Part shown: positions 24,801 to 33,506 of the stretch, piece after piece
Position numbering within the stretch: the stretch's first letter is position 1
Layout of the letters: every line of letters begins with the position of its first letter
Assembly: GCA_964461115.1 (NCBI GenBank)
Contig: CAYWSX010000004.1
Coordinates: 62,001 to 126,000, forward strand
Length of the DNA stretch: 64,000 nt
Direction of reading: 5' to 3'
Origin: RGIG2134 sp964461115
Lineage (GTDB): Bacteria; Cyanobacteriota; Vampirovibrionia; Gastranaerophilales; Gastranaerophilaceae
Translations under genes and position numbers: made by a program
Notes under the pieces: generated by a model
What the model saw: the letters and a program-made list of their open reading frames with translations, nothing else
What the model was told of the DNA's origin: nothing
Database searches by the model: none

Positions 24801-26129
24801 AATACTGCCGTTAAATATAACAGAATTTTCATTACCTTGGATAGTTGTTTTTCCTCCATCCTGATAAATATCGCCACCGCCGGAAACTGCCGTATTTTGG
24901 TCGAACACAATATTACCTGCGTCCGCAGTATTTGATGTATCGAGAACCAAATCACCTTTGTTATAAATGGCACCACCCTGCGAAGAAGCTTGGTTACCAG
25001 TGAAAGATGTATTTGCACCTATGTTAACGTTTGCGTTGGTATCATTATAGATGGCTCCGCCTTCGTTTGCAGTATTCCCCTTGAATGAGGAGTCTTTTCC
25101 GACTGTTACTATTACCTTGGTGGCATCAGGATTTGCATAAACAGCGTTGTATATAGCACCGCCCTGAGTTCCTGCTGAATTGTTTTCAAATAAAGCCTTT
25201 TCGCCGATTGTCGCAGTTCCGTCATAATTGACGACTGCACCACCATTAGCATCTGCTTTATTTCCTGTAAATTTAGCATTATCACCAACAGTTAAAACTG
25301 TATCTACCCACTGAGAATAGATCGCACCGCCTTCACCGTTCGTAATGTTGTTTTTAAAAATTGAATTGTCGCCGATTTCAACCTTTGCGCCTTGATTAAA
25401 AATAGCGCCGCCGCCGCCCAAGGAAGCATTACCTTCAAATTCTGCACCGTCACCTATTGATAATTGAGTTCCGCTCGCGTCATTATATATTGCACCCCCA
25501 ACAAAAGCACCTATTGTGTCTTTTGAGGCATTGGTATATCCATTGTTTTTAAAGACAACATTATCACCAATTGTCAAGTCACCGCCCTGCCAATTTGAAA
25601 TCGCGCCTGTGTTGCCACTTGTCCAATCTGCACCGGTGAATGCAGAATAATTTTCTTCAAACGTAACATTGTCGCCAATTGCGACACTGCCGTTCCGGTT
25701 ATGAATAGCCGAGCCGCCATAAACTGTTCCTGCAGTGTTATGTATAAATTTAACATTATCACCGATATTAAGCGTTTTTCCGGAACCGTTATTAATAGCC
25801 CCGCCTTGTTGCGACATACCCAGCGCATTTTGAATAATTACATCAGAAAGCGTAATGGATTCTCCGCCTGAAAGAGCGTCATTGTTGATAATCTGGAATC
25901 CATTCCCATTTATTGTGTGACCGTTCCCGTTAATATTCACGCCATCTTTGTATTGACTCAAAACCGAATCAACTGTCAGGTTGGATGTAACACCTAATGC
26001 CAAATCGCTTCCGTTTGCGGCATTTTTTAATTCGCTCCATGAACCTACGTTAATTGCTCGGGCAGGCGTAACAAGCCACGACATAAGAAATGCCGACACT
26101 AAAAGCTTTTTTGCGAGCTTCTTTTCCAT
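21822..26129 (-). CDS. Pmp-like autotransporter (1435 aa)
   Basis: The signal peptide (residues 1-26, ending PARA) is followed by a passenger. Residues ~95-410 carry about ten repeats with the GGA(I/V)xN and FxxN motifs, the pattern of chlamydial polymorphic membrane proteins; a right-handed beta-helix is expected. Then a long Gly/Asn/Thr-rich beta region and, from about residue 1150, a C-terminal beta-barrel (GGLWYKAYGNFETISM ... YFEYGLGFTKKIKERL) ending GGLQWKL. It implies an outer membrane and type V secretion. The final residue is Leu rather than the usual Phe/Trp. ATG 26129 follows AGGAG; the upstream TTG is not needed. It is transcribed divergently from the korA-like gene. Confidence 0.9.
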   Translation of the reverse strand: MEKKLAKKLLVSAFLMSWLVTPARAINVGSWSELKNAANGSDLALGVTSNLTVDSVLSQYKDGVNINGNGHTINGNGFQIINNDALSGGESITLSDVIIQNALGMSQQGGAINNGSGKTLNIGDNVKFIHNTAGTVYGGSAIHNRNGSVAIGDNVTFEENYSAFTGADWTSGNTGAISNWQGGDLTIGDNVVFKNNGYTNASKDTIGAFVGGAIYNDASGTQLSIGDGAEFEGNASLGGGGAIFNQGAKVEIGDNSIFKNNITNGEGGAIYSQWVDTVLTVGDNAKFTGNKADANGGAVVNYDGTATIGEKALFENNSAGTQGGAIYNAVYANPDATKVIVTVGKDSSFKGNTANEGGAIYNDTNANVNIGANTSFTGNQASSQGGAIYNKGDLVLDTSNTADAGNIVFDQNTAVSGGGDIYQDGGKTTIQGNENSVIFNGSIAGTGSIEKNGLNTVEFNGDNSDYTGSYTQEDGKTVVGGTFFAGNGSNLEIKDGEFEILDTGSLAGDVNLSGAVDLKINQVIDTVNTDWTTGQIYLAEGSGHLNVAGQANLETAGEGNNLNITSIGGAGNSVGDLSLKSGAGLSESLDINGTAALGLGTNVSTVAGNTIALNDSSKLLLGTQADEIDGQSVLNVNADIVGGNANTEVVKADATAVNLTGDNGGYVGKYTQTQGMVNVAKDSTFFGGESTVNGGVLAFQDGSKLVDGTEVKVGFDGDEYGTAVIYGQTSNVDLNTGLVEFEGTTGKINITGAGLTLANGYIYEGDTTLHDTAQGVGDLGFANGAGIDGSVVMEANTNLTYWDDAFIKDNTTLTMGENTVLTFRNDNAMDYNPEIISDDATLTSLLHKTGTGSLNIIKDVNGFDGSVNVDAGALNFKGNAFISNDVTVGEKASMNVAGYAAVEGEVKADKGSITFNKDAQFDKNVSVNDGKISFMGDTVIGNVDISTVRGRALRAVNGNFSANNSEILMAGATAIEGDMSANNSNSRILGNTKIGGNLDFSGTLNTQSGVLNTITASKVTLNGNTSLSIDADGRSYDSDKIVTTDLKTNDSIINLTDIKFNEYAPRDRDFQLKVFRADNIDGALNVIVPDGKMIDTPIGRYAITAGAGGVLNGSLQSFNPQVFRGQVATVASYANQLVTNNLLFDHINIVSQQLIADTGMANKYAAIDPQFAPYQYSKKDGGLWYKAYGNFETISMTQGLNVHNNAYGSLIGADFPLITLDNGWKLLPTAYIGYNGAHQTFNGVGMYQNGGQVGAMGTLYKGDFFTSLLAYGGGYYNSMNVAGYNDSTGNWFAGAASKTAYNIHLPADFIFQPTFMMAYNIFGQQNYHSNYGILGMNSGYLNGINIAPGMNFIWNKETFSLYATAQLVFNIMGDVSGQAGNISLPSVSYRHPAYFEYGLGFTKKIKERLNSYGQFTIRNGTRTGIGFQGGLQWKL

Positions 26130-26289
26130 ATACAACTCCTAATTCCAAATAATAAAATAATTGTTAGTATTTTAACATAAATTTGAAAAAATTAGAAGTA
26201 CTTTAAGTTTAGTTACATCAAATAATTTAGACCACATGTTTGCCGATAGGGGCAATGCAAATTTTTTATTATCGAAAGAGAATTTAGGT

Positions 26290-27816
26290 ATGATTTTCAA
26301 TGAAACGATAAATTTTGTTATTTGCGGAGAAGCAGGTCAGGGTATTGAGTCAGCAGGCTATATTTTGGCTAGAATTTTGCACAAGATGAATTACCATACA
26401 TTTTCTCTTCCCGAATACATGTCACGCATAAAAGGCGGCTGCAATTCTAATATGCTGAAAGTCAGCAGTCAGCCCAAAGCTTTTTACTGCCGCAATATAG
26501 ATGTGCTTTTACAACTCAGCGACTGCGCGACAGAACATTTAAAAACAAGGATTAGCCAAAACACAATAATAATTAACGAAAGCAAAAGCAATTTTTATGT
26601 CATAGGTTACGTTTTAGGACTATTCAAGTTTAATTTTGACGAAATGTCTTCCATGATGTCTGAAAATTATGCAAAACTTTATTTAAGCGAGAAAAACAAA
26701 GCTAACTTTGAGACAGGTTTTAATAAAGGATTACAAAATCAAGATATTGAAATAAAAATCAAAACAGATGAAAAAATCTCATCTCAAATTATGCTAAGCG
26801 GGACTGAAGCAGCTGCAATCGGGTGTATTGCAGGCGGATGTGATTTTCTTACGTTCTACCCTATGTCACCATCAACACCGCTTTCAATTTTTCTCTGTCA
26901 AAATGCAAAAAAATTCAATATTATAACCGAACAGGTTGAAGACGAAATTGCAGCGATAAATATGGGGCTCGGCGCAGCATATGCGGGCGCGCGCGCAATT
27001 GTACCGTCGGCAGGCGGCGGCTTCGCGCTTATGGTCGAGGGTGTAAGCCTGGCAGGAATGACCGAGACGCCTATTGTAATAAATATTGCTCAAAGACCTG
27101 CACCCGCAACAGGATTGCCTACCCGTTGCGCCCAGGAAGACCTCAATCTTGCACTTTATGCAGGACACGGCGAATTTCCACGAATTATTCTTGCTCCGTC
27201 TACACTTGAAAATTCTTTTGAATTGGCACAAAAAGCCTTTAATCTTGCACAAAAATTTCAGGTGCCGGTATTTTTATTAACTCAGCAAGACTTTTTGGAT
27301 TGCGAATATTCAACAGAACCTTTCGACATTGAAAATATAAAAAACGACGACTATACAACTAAATCTTCCAAAGATTATAAGCGATATTCACTTTCAAACG
27401 GCTCGATTTCCCCTTTTTCGATACCAAACTACGGAGAAGGCATCGTCTGCCTTGACAGTGATGAACATGACGAAGACGGACAAATCACAGAAAGCTTTGA
27501 AATGCGCACAAAAATGATGAACAAACGTCTCGGAAAAACGCAACTTATTGAACATGAAATCATAGCGCCCGATTTTTGGGGAGAAGAAGATTTTGAATTT
27601 TTAATCATCGGCTGGGGCGGAACTTACAACGTGCTTAAATCCGCAATTGAAGGAAGAGAAGGGTTTGCACTTCTTCATTTCAACTGGCTGCACCCTTTGT
27701 CGGAAAAAGTTCTCGAATACGCGCAGCAAGGCTGTAAACTTGCAATCGTGGAACAAAATGCCACAGGACAGTTCAAAAATCACTTAAAAGAACGCTTTGT
27801 GCTGAAATTTGATTAA
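26290..27816 (+). CDS. korA: 2-oxoacid:ferredoxin oxidoreductase alpha (fused gamma-alpha), early stop
   Basis: Residues 1-155 form the gamma domain (FVICGEAGQGIESAGYILAR), residues ~175-508 the alpha domain with SGTEAAAIGCIAGGCDFLTF and YPMSPSTPLS, and AIVEQNATGQF near the end. With the beta subunit it oxidises a 2-oxoacid to acyl-CoA and reduces ferredoxin; substrate (2-oxoglutarate, pyruvate or branched) is not decidable. The protein stops at TAA after KFD, whereas the frame continues with ELLKYNGEPLSIEDAEHFLD, the family's usual C-terminal tail, up to a TGA that overlaps the korB ATG. One change (AAA to TAA) explains this. ATG 26290 is chosen because GEAGQGIES should lie about 10 residues from the N-terminus. 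Confidence 0.85.
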   Translation: MIFNETINFVICGEAGQGIESAGYILARILHKMNYHTFSLPEYMSRIKGGCNSNMLKVSSQPKAFYCRNIDVLLQLSDCATEHLKTRISQNTIIINESKSNFYVIGYVLGLFKFNFDEMSSMMSENYAKLYLSEKNKANFETGFNKGLQNQDIEIKIKTDEKISSQIMLSGTEAAAIGCIAGGCDFLTFYPMSPSTPLSIFLCQNAKKFNIITEQVEDEIAAINMGLGAAYAGARAIVPSAGGGFALMVEGVSLAGMTETPIVINIAQRPAPATGLPTRCAQEDLNLALYAGHGEFPRIILAPSTLENSFELAQKAFNLAQKFQVPVFLLTQQDFLDCEYSTEPFDIENIKNDDYTTKSSKDYKRYSLSNGSISPFSIPNYGEGIVCLDSDEHDEDGQITESFEMRTKMMNKRLGKTQLIEHEIIAPDFWGEEDFEFLIIGWGGTYNVLKSAIEGREGFALLHFNWLHPLSEKVLEYAQQGCKLAIVEQNATGQFKNHLKERFVLKFD

Positions 27817-27927
27817 GAGCTATTAAAATACAACGGAGAACCGCTCTCCATTGAGGATGCAGAACATTTTCTTGATAAAATCTGCGAGTCCGAAGCCCTA
27901 AACACTCACAGTGAGGATTCATTATGA
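27817..27927 (+). pseudogene. cut-off C-terminal tail of korA
   Basis: 36 sense codons in frame after the TAA at 27814-27816. They encode ELLKYNGEPLSIEDAEH and a helical end, matching the ILKYDGRPF-type tail of the alpha subunit family. The TGA at 27925 overlaps the korB start as ATGA, the usual sign of translational coupling in intact operons. Confidence 0.7.
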
Positions 27928-28787
27928 ACTTTGAAAAAACAAATGCAAACAATGCGTGGTGCCCGGGCTGCGGGAACTTTATGATTTTGAACGCACTCAA
28001 ACAAGTTCTCAATGAGCTTCAAGGGCAAGGTTTTAGCGAACAAAACACTGTTCTGGTCTCGGGAATAGGTCAAGCTGCAAAGATGCCCCAATATATTCAG
28101 GCAAACTATTACAACGGGCTTCATGGCCGTGCACTGCCGGCTGCAACAGGGATTAAAGCCGCAAATAAAAACTTGAACGTCATTGTTACAAGCGGAGAAG
28201 GCGACATTTACGGCGAAGGCGGGAACCACTTTATACACGCTGTGCGCCGCAACCCCAATATCACGGTTATTGTCTCTGACAATATGGTTTACGGGCTCAC
28301 AAAGGGACAATCTTCACCTACGTCGCAACTTGGATATGTGACAAAAACACAACCCGACGGTAATATCGACGAACCATTGAACCCTCTGGCAATCGCAATT
28401 GCACAGAATATTTCCTTTGCCGCTCGCGCATTTTGCCAAGATATAGAACAGACAAAAAACATTATAAAAGAAGCTGTAAATCATCGCGGTTTTGCGCTCG
28501 TTGACGTATTACAGCCTTGTGTTACGTTTAATAAAATCAACACTTATCAGTGGTTTCGTGAAAACAGCTATTATCTTGATGAAAACTACAATCCAAACGA
28601 CAGGATGACTGCATTTCAAACTGTAACAGAAAATAATAAATTTGCATTGGGCATTATTTACAAACACGAGTCTGTGCCGTTTGAAGAAAAAGAAATTATA
28701 AAAGACAAATCACCTGTTTTCGAAGGCTTTTCGGGCAAAAGTCTTGATAAAGAAGGGCTTCAAAACTTGATTGCTGACTTTCAATAA
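27924..28787 (+). CDS. korB: 2-oxoacid:ferredoxin oxidoreductase, beta subunit
   Basis: The 287-aa thiamine diphosphate subunit has WCPGCGNFMILNALKQVL at the N-terminus (4Fe-4S/TPP region) and the TPP motif VTSGEGDIYGEGGNHFIHAV with the downstream DNMVYGLTKGQSSPTS. It pairs with the upstream alpha/gamma protein. Its ATG overlaps the original korA stop. If korA's early stop blocks coupling, korB translation could fall. It converges with msrAB without a clear terminator. Confidence 0.93.
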   Translation: MNFEKTNANNAWCPGCGNFMILNALKQVLNELQGQGFSEQNTVLVSGIGQAAKMPQYIQANYYNGLHGRALPAATGIKAANKNLNVIVTSGEGDIYGEGGNHFIHAVRRNPNITVIVSDNMVYGLTKGQSSPTSQLGYVTKTQPDGNIDEPLNPLAIAIAQNISFAARAFCQDIEQTKNIIKEAVNHRGFALVDVLQPCVTFNKINTYQWFRENSYYLDENYNPNDRMTAFQTVTENNKFALGIIYKHESVPFEEKEIIKDKSPVFEGFSGKSLDKEGLQNLIADFQ

Positions 28788-28793
28788 TTTTTA

Positions 28794-29744
28794 CTATTGA
28801 AATAATGAAAGATACTCGCCATAGCCATCTTTCATCAAATTAGCAGCGGGAATGAACTTGAGTGCGGCACCGTTAATACAATAACGCATACCGCCATTTT
28901 CTTCGGAACCGTCATCAAAAACATGCCCCAAATGAGAGCCTGCAAATTTGCTTTTTACCTCTGTGCGGTTCATCCCTAGTGAATTATCAGGAGAGGTTCT
29001 TATCGCCCTCTTACTAATTGGTTTTGAAAACGAAGGCCAGCCACAGCCCGAATTAAACTTATCTTTTGATGAAAAAAGAGGCTCTCCGCTCACAACATCA
29101 ACATAAATTCCTTCGTCAAAAAGCTTATCGTATGGGCTCGAAAAAGGCTTCTCGGTTCCGGCATTTTGAGTAACGGCGTATTGCAAATCGGTAAGACTGT
29201 TTTTCAGATTTTCATCAGAAACGTTCTTATATTTTTTAACATTGGACAAATCAATGTGACAATATCCTTGAGGATTTTTATCGAGATATTTTTGATGATA
29301 TTCTTCAGCGGGATAAAAGTTTTCCAGTTTTTTTACTTCAACTGCTATAGGCTCAGAAAAAAACTTTTGCTGATATTCAATCACCGCTTCAATTATCGGC
29401 AAATCGCTCTTGTCTGAATAATATATTCCGCTTCGGTATTGAGTCCCCACATCAAAGCCTTGCCTGTTCTTTGTTGTCGGGTCTACTATTTCGAAATACA
29501 TTTCTAAAATATTAGCCAGCGTAATTTTTTTGTAATTATATTCAATCAAAACAGTTTCTGCAAAACCCGTGTCTTTTGTGCAAACCTCTTCATATGTCGG
29601 TTTTATAATACAGGATTTACCGTTGGCATAGCCGGTTTGAGTGTTTACAATTCCGTTTATCTTTGAAAAAAATGCTTCTATTCCCCAAAAACATCCGCCC
29701 GCAAGGTATATTGTCTTGATATTTCCGTTTAGTTGATTTCCCAT
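28794..29744 (-). CDS. msrAB: bifunctional methionine sulfoxide reductase A/B
   Basis: Residues 1-165 are MsrA (IYLAGGCFWGIEAFFSKING, with catalytic Cys in GCFWG, and YPAEEYHQKYLDKNP). Residues ~185-316 are MsrB (FNSGCGWPSFSKPI, HLGHVFDDGS, MRYCINGAALKFIP with catalytic Cys). Together they reduce both sulfoxide epimers of methionine. The zinc CxxC pairs of many MsrB proteins are not seen. Single gene, GAGG before the ATG. Confidence 0.96.
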   Translation of the reverse strand: MGNQLNGNIKTIYLAGGCFWGIEAFFSKINGIVNTQTGYANGKSCIIKPTYEEVCTKDTGFAETVLIEYNYKKITLANILEMYFEIVDPTTKNRQGFDVGTQYRSGIYYSDKSDLPIIEAVIEYQQKFFSEPIAVEVKKLENFYPAEEYHQKYLDKNPQGYCHIDLSNVKKYKNVSDENLKNSLTDLQYAVTQNAGTEKPFSSPYDKLFDEGIYVDVVSGEPLFSSKDKFNSGCGWPSFSKPISKRAIRTSPDNSLGMNRTEVKSKFAGSHLGHVFDDGSEENGGMRYCINGAALKFIPAANLMKDGYGEYLSLFQ

Positions 29745-29891
29745 TATTGCCTCACAAATCGTGATTTTTAGCTAACTTTCGCCTATCATAACATGGCTTG
29801 CAAAAATTTTTGTTATCCTTTTTCAGCCAATCGGATTAATATACCATATTTATTGCTACTTTGGAGTATAATATTGTCAGGAGATAAGCTT

Positions 29892-31331
29892 ATGCCTAAT
29901 TTGAGCGCTGACGAAATTTTTGAACAATACAAAAAAGAAACTGCGGAATTTCCCGGAGATTTAAAATACAGGGAAGATTTAGCCAAAGCTATCGGATTAC
30001 CCCGAGCAGAAGCACATATCCTGCGACCTATAATCGGGCAGGAAGAATTTCAAAGCCTTATGAAACAATACAAGCGCAAAGATTTTCAACCGGGCATAAG
30101 AAAATATGATGATGTTTGCGATTCACACGATTACAGATATTTGAATTCAGGAGAATTTCATGCAAATCTTCATATTCATTCCACTCATTCAGACGGACTG
30201 ATTTCCGTACAAAAACTCCTTCGCCACTCAAACGCAATTGCCGAAAGAAACGCCAAAAAATTTCCTGAGCACAAAGCCCCTTTTATGATAGCACTTACCG
30301 ACCATGATTGTGTTGACGGTGTGCGTGAACTTTTAAATCTCGTTGCAAAAAATCCTGAAAAATACAAAAATCTGCGCATAGTTCTAGGTGTAGAAGTATC
30401 AATTATCGCAAACACAATGAAATTTCAGAACAAAGAGACCTCAATACATCTTCATATGCTCGCAATAAATCCTTATGACAAAAAATTATTTGATTTTCTT
30501 GAGCGCAAAAGACACTTGAAATACGAACTTGCTCAACAAACTAACACCGCTCTAAATAAAGAACTTGCGCCTGTTTTAAAAGAACTAAAAATTGAATTTA
30601 GCATTAAAGAAGCGGCAAAAATCCACGAAATGATTTTAAAGGGTTTGGATGAAGTCAGCAGACCGCTAAAAAAATATACTTTTTCAAAATTGCTTTTTTC
30701 TTACTATGTTGAAAACTTTAACCCTGTTAAAAAAATCCTTACCGAAAGCGGAATAGAAGCAGGAAACCTCAGCCTAGAAAGAGCCATGCGGGGTTATTTG
30801 CACCTCTTCCGCCGTCCTGAAGGCTTTGTTTTTAACTACAAAGAAGGTTTAAGCCGCTATTTGTCAGATGAAGTAAAAGCCAAGATAGGTAAAATATATA
30901 ATTTTGAGGAACTTGTAAAAGATACTCCTCAATATTTGCTTGACGCTATCGAAAAATGCAGAAAAATATGCGAATACTCCCATCCATCTATGAATCACAT
31001 GCCTGAGGCTTTTTCAGGTTTTGAAGATACAATTGACTATCTTTACGGAGTAGAATATGGCGTTTTCAGCATTGCGCACCCCGGCAGAACCCTTGTTAAA
31101 GATTTTGATAAAAGTATCGATGAAATTTTCTCGGATATGTTTTCATTATTTAAGAAGCACGGAAAAAATAAGGCTTTTTCTTGTGAAGGCTGCTATCAGT
31201 CATACCAAGGGGGCACTTGGCTTAAATATCAGGAAAGCATTGAAAAAAATGCGGAAAAATACGGACTTGTTCAAATCGGCGGGCTTGACTCACACGGCCC
31301 TAACGTGATTTCCCGATACCCTTGGTTTTAG
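29892..31331 (+). CDS. PHP-domain phosphoesterase, untagged copy (479 aa)
   Basis: The metal-binding motifs of the PHP superfamily are present: HANLHIHSTHSDG, ALTDHDCVDGV, GVEVS, SIAHPGR and GGLDSHG. A helical ~60-residue N-terminal domain (SADEIFEQYKKETAEFPGDL) precedes it and a ~170-residue helical insert lies between the third and fourth motifs. PHP proteins hydrolyse phosphoesters; the substrate is unknown. ATG 29892 has AGGAG at the right distance; 33 upstream codons are rejected. It is followed by a paralogue after 74 bp. Confidence 0.8.
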   Translation: MPNLSADEIFEQYKKETAEFPGDLKYREDLAKAIGLPRAEAHILRPIIGQEEFQSLMKQYKRKDFQPGIRKYDDVCDSHDYRYLNSGEFHANLHIHSTHSDGLISVQKLLRHSNAIAERNAKKFPEHKAPFMIALTDHDCVDGVRELLNLVAKNPEKYKNLRIVLGVEVSIIANTMKFQNKETSIHLHMLAINPYDKKLFDFLERKRHLKYELAQQTNTALNKELAPVLKELKIEFSIKEAAKIHEMILKGLDEVSRPLKKYTFSKLLFSYYVENFNPVKKILTESGIEAGNLSLERAMRGYLHLFRRPEGFVFNYKEGLSRYLSDEVKAKIGKIYNFEELVKDTPQYLLDAIEKCRKICEYSHPSMNHMPEAFSGFEDTIDYLYGVEYGVFSIAHPGRTLVKDFDKSIDEIFSDMFSLFKKHGKNKAFSCEGCYQSYQGGTWLKYQESIEKNAEKYGLVQIGGLDSHGPNVISRYPWF

Positions 31332-31405
31332 CTTTTAATTTTTGCAAAATAAACATATTTGTTACAAAATTAGCAAATTTATTTCTTCTGTGATTTTATA
31401 TTTGT

Positions 31406-32989
31406 ATGAAAATTTTGCCGTTAATAAGTTTTAAATCTGAGGTTTTCGAACCTAAAAAAATGACTCCGAATACGTTTGTGCGATACAATCACGTCGCTCA
31501 CACAGACACTATTTCTTTCGGTAAGGCAGAAGAAAATAACAAATTAACTCTTTCTCAGACAAAATGGCTGATAAGCCAAGCTTCAAAATTCCCGGAAGAC
31601 ATAAATTATAAAAAAGCATTGTGCCAAAATCTGGGACTTAGCCCCTCAGAGTATTACCTGCTCCACTCTGTTATGGGCGCAGCCGAATTAGAAGATGCTG
31701 TTTCAAGCTTAAAAGAAGAAAATTACACCCCGGGGAAAAGAAAACACCCTGAAATAATAGACTCACATGACTTGAGCAATATGAAATCAGGTAAATTCAG
31801 AGCCAATCTGCACAATCATTCTGTGCATTCCGACGGTAAACTTACGATAAAGGAAATGCTGGAGCTTGCAGTAAAAATTGCGGATAACAACAAAGAAAAG
31901 TCAGGAATCACAACAAAAGTAAAAAATGCACCGTTTATTTTAGGTCTTACCGACCACGATACTGTTGAAGGTGCTAAAGAGATTCTGGAGATAATAAAAG
32001 AAGACCCTTGGAAATACAAAAACCTGAAAATTGTTCTCGGAACAGAAATAAGCGCAATAGGAACTTTGTTTTGTTACCAAACTAAGCCAATAAGCATTCA
32101 TACACTGTTTTATAATTTAAACCCTTTTGATAAGGAATTGAATAGATTCTTAGACTCAAAAAAAGAGGGAAAGAAAAATCTCATAAACCAGGCTATCGAA
32201 AGATTAAACCAAGCAAATCTGTTCGAAGACCAGGATATAAAAATAAAATTTTCAACAGATGAGCTAAATCAAGTTTACCAAATGCCATCAAAGGGTCTTG
32301 GAGAAGTTTATATTGCGTTTTCAAAGTATGTCAAAGCAAAGCTTATTTTCGAGTATTTAAATTCATATGACGACAAATTTATGCAAAATATGTCAAAACT
32401 TGGTTTCGAGCCTGATGATTTTAAGGTTTCAGATATACTCAAATATCAAAAATCCGCAAAGATCAACACAGGTAAATTTCTAAAATTTGAAGATGCATAC
32501 AATGAATTTATAAACCTAAAACTTAAGGAAAAAGCTGAAAAGCAAAAGAAAAATTATGAACCCAAAGTCGTAATATCAAAATTGCCGAATAAATTATCCA
32601 CAGCCCTGCTAAATGCAAGTACAATATACAATCAGGTAAAGCCGCAGCTTTATAATCTTGATGAAGCATATGCCGACTTCGACGAAACACTGCAATTCCT
32701 TTCCGCACAAGAATACGGAACAATAAGCCCGGCTCACCCCGCAAAATTATGCTTCAACAACACAGGCAGCGGAGTCGGCGACTTTTACAGAGAATTTTAC
32801 AGCAAATTTAAAGAGCTGGGAGGGGAAAAAGCCTTATATAATGAAGAATATTACCAATCTTATGACATGTCAAAATCCGCACCGACATTTATAACGTCAA
32901 AATTTGCGGGTGAAGAGGCCGACTTACTCCCAATCGGCGGAACGGATTCTCACGGAGATAATCTTTGGTCGCGCAGAAAATTAAGATGA
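31406..32989 (+). CDS. PHP-domain phosphoesterase, tagged paralogue (527 aa)
   Basis: It is paralogous to the preceding protein over its full length: RANLHNHSVHSDGKLT, LGLTDHDTVEG, GTEIS, SPAHPAK and GGTDSHG provide the PHP metal ligands. Unlike its neighbour it carries an N-terminal extension with ISFKS at residues 7-11 and ISFGK at 36-40, the window's shared tag, twice. The middle helical insert is longer and Lys-rich. No Shine-Dalgarno is obvious; TTATAT lies close to the ATG, so the mRNA leader may be very short. Confidence 0.8.
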   Translation: MKILPLISFKSEVFEPKKMTPNTFVRYNHVAHTDTISFGKAEENNKLTLSQTKWLISQASKFPEDINYKKALCQNLGLSPSEYYLLHSVMGAAELEDAVSSLKEENYTPGKRKHPEIIDSHDLSNMKSGKFRANLHNHSVHSDGKLTIKEMLELAVKIADNNKEKSGITTKVKNAPFILGLTDHDTVEGAKEILEIIKEDPWKYKNLKIVLGTEISAIGTLFCYQTKPISIHTLFYNLNPFDKELNRFLDSKKEGKKNLINQAIERLNQANLFEDQDIKIKFSTDELNQVYQMPSKGLGEVYIAFSKYVKAKLIFEYLNSYDDKFMQNMSKLGFEPDDFKVSDILKYQKSAKINTGKFLKFEDAYNEFINLKLKEKAEKQKKNYEPKVVISKLPNKLSTALLNASTIYNQVKPQLYNLDEAYADFDETLQFLSAQEYGTISPAHPAKLCFNNTGSGVGDFYREFYSKFKELGGEKALYNEEYYQSYDMSKSAPTFITSKFAGEEADLLPIGGTDSHGDNLWSRRKLR

Positions 32990-32993
32990 AACT

Positions 32994-33494
32994 TTAAATC
33001 GGTATGTAACCCCACGCATAAACATTCTTCCTATTGTACTCAATTACATAGTAGCCTTTTTTTGAGTCATAAATTTTAGCAGACATGTCAAGCTCTTCTT
33101 CATTTGCATACTGATTCTCGAGTCTTTTTACATTACGTTTCTTTCTTTTGAGTTTTTTCTTTTCTTTCTCAAATTCTTCCTGTCTTTTATTCAAGTCCGC
33201 ATCTGATTGCTGCTGGACAACGACTTTTAATGCCGGAACAAGAGCCTTGAGCTGCCTTGACTGAATCAAAAGCAAATATCGCTTATCATCCGACAATGCA
33301 ACTTCGTAATACCCGGGCTCAAGCGTATTTTCTCCGTCATGAAGCACAAAAGGATTTATCATATTAGGTCTTTGAGTTTTAGGCAGAGGATGGAAATAGC
33401 CTTTTTCCTGAGGGCGTATGCCGGCAGCTTCAGGCGGAAATTGCAAAAGGTCTTCAAAATCTCTTATTTTTGGCAGCTTAAAATCATCAAACAT
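32994..33494 (-). CDS. hypothetical protein with Lys/Glu coiled segment (166 aa)
   Basis: Not recognised. The N-terminal two thirds include FKLPKIRDFEDLLQFPPEAA and a beta-rich GYYEVALSDDKRYLLLIQSR; then a strongly charged helix (residues ~100-130, EEFEKEKKKLKRKKRN) and a beta-type end GYYVIEYNRKNVYAWGYIPI. ATG 33494 lies 6 nt after TATAAT, within the end of ispE, giving a probable leaderless mRNA of its own in addition to read-through. No signal or membrane segment. Confidence 0.6.
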   Translation of the reverse strand: MFDDFKLPKIRDFEDLLQFPPEAAGIRPQEKGYFHPLPKTQRPNMINPFVLHDGENTLEPGYYEVALSDDKRYLLLIQSRQLKALVPALKVVVQQQSDADLNKRQEEFEKEKKKLKRKKRNVKRLENQYANEEELDMSAKIYDSKKGYYVIEYNRKNVYAWGYIPI

Positions 33495-33500
33495 AAGAAT

Positions 33501-33506
33501 ATTATA
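33501..33506 (-). promoter_or_regulatory. -10 box (TATAAT) within the ispE end
   Basis: Minus-strand TATAAT, ATTCTT, ATG 33494. Overlaps the last codons of ispE. Confidence 0.5.

Noticed and set aside
26236..26289. N-terminal extension of korA from ATG 26236
   Set aside because: No ribosome site, and it would add 18 residues before the gamma-domain start that is normally near the N-terminus.
27814..27816. Stop-codon reassignment as explanation of the korA TAA
   Set aside because: TAA, TAG and TGA all end other genes in the window at expected places, so the standard code applies.
27906..28310. 134-aa minus-strand ORF opposite korB
   Set aside because: It lies fully within the clearly coding korB and has no recognisable sequence or start signal.
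28788..28793. Terminator between korB and msrAB
   Set aside because: The genes converge with only 6 bp between them and no hairpin with T run is visible.
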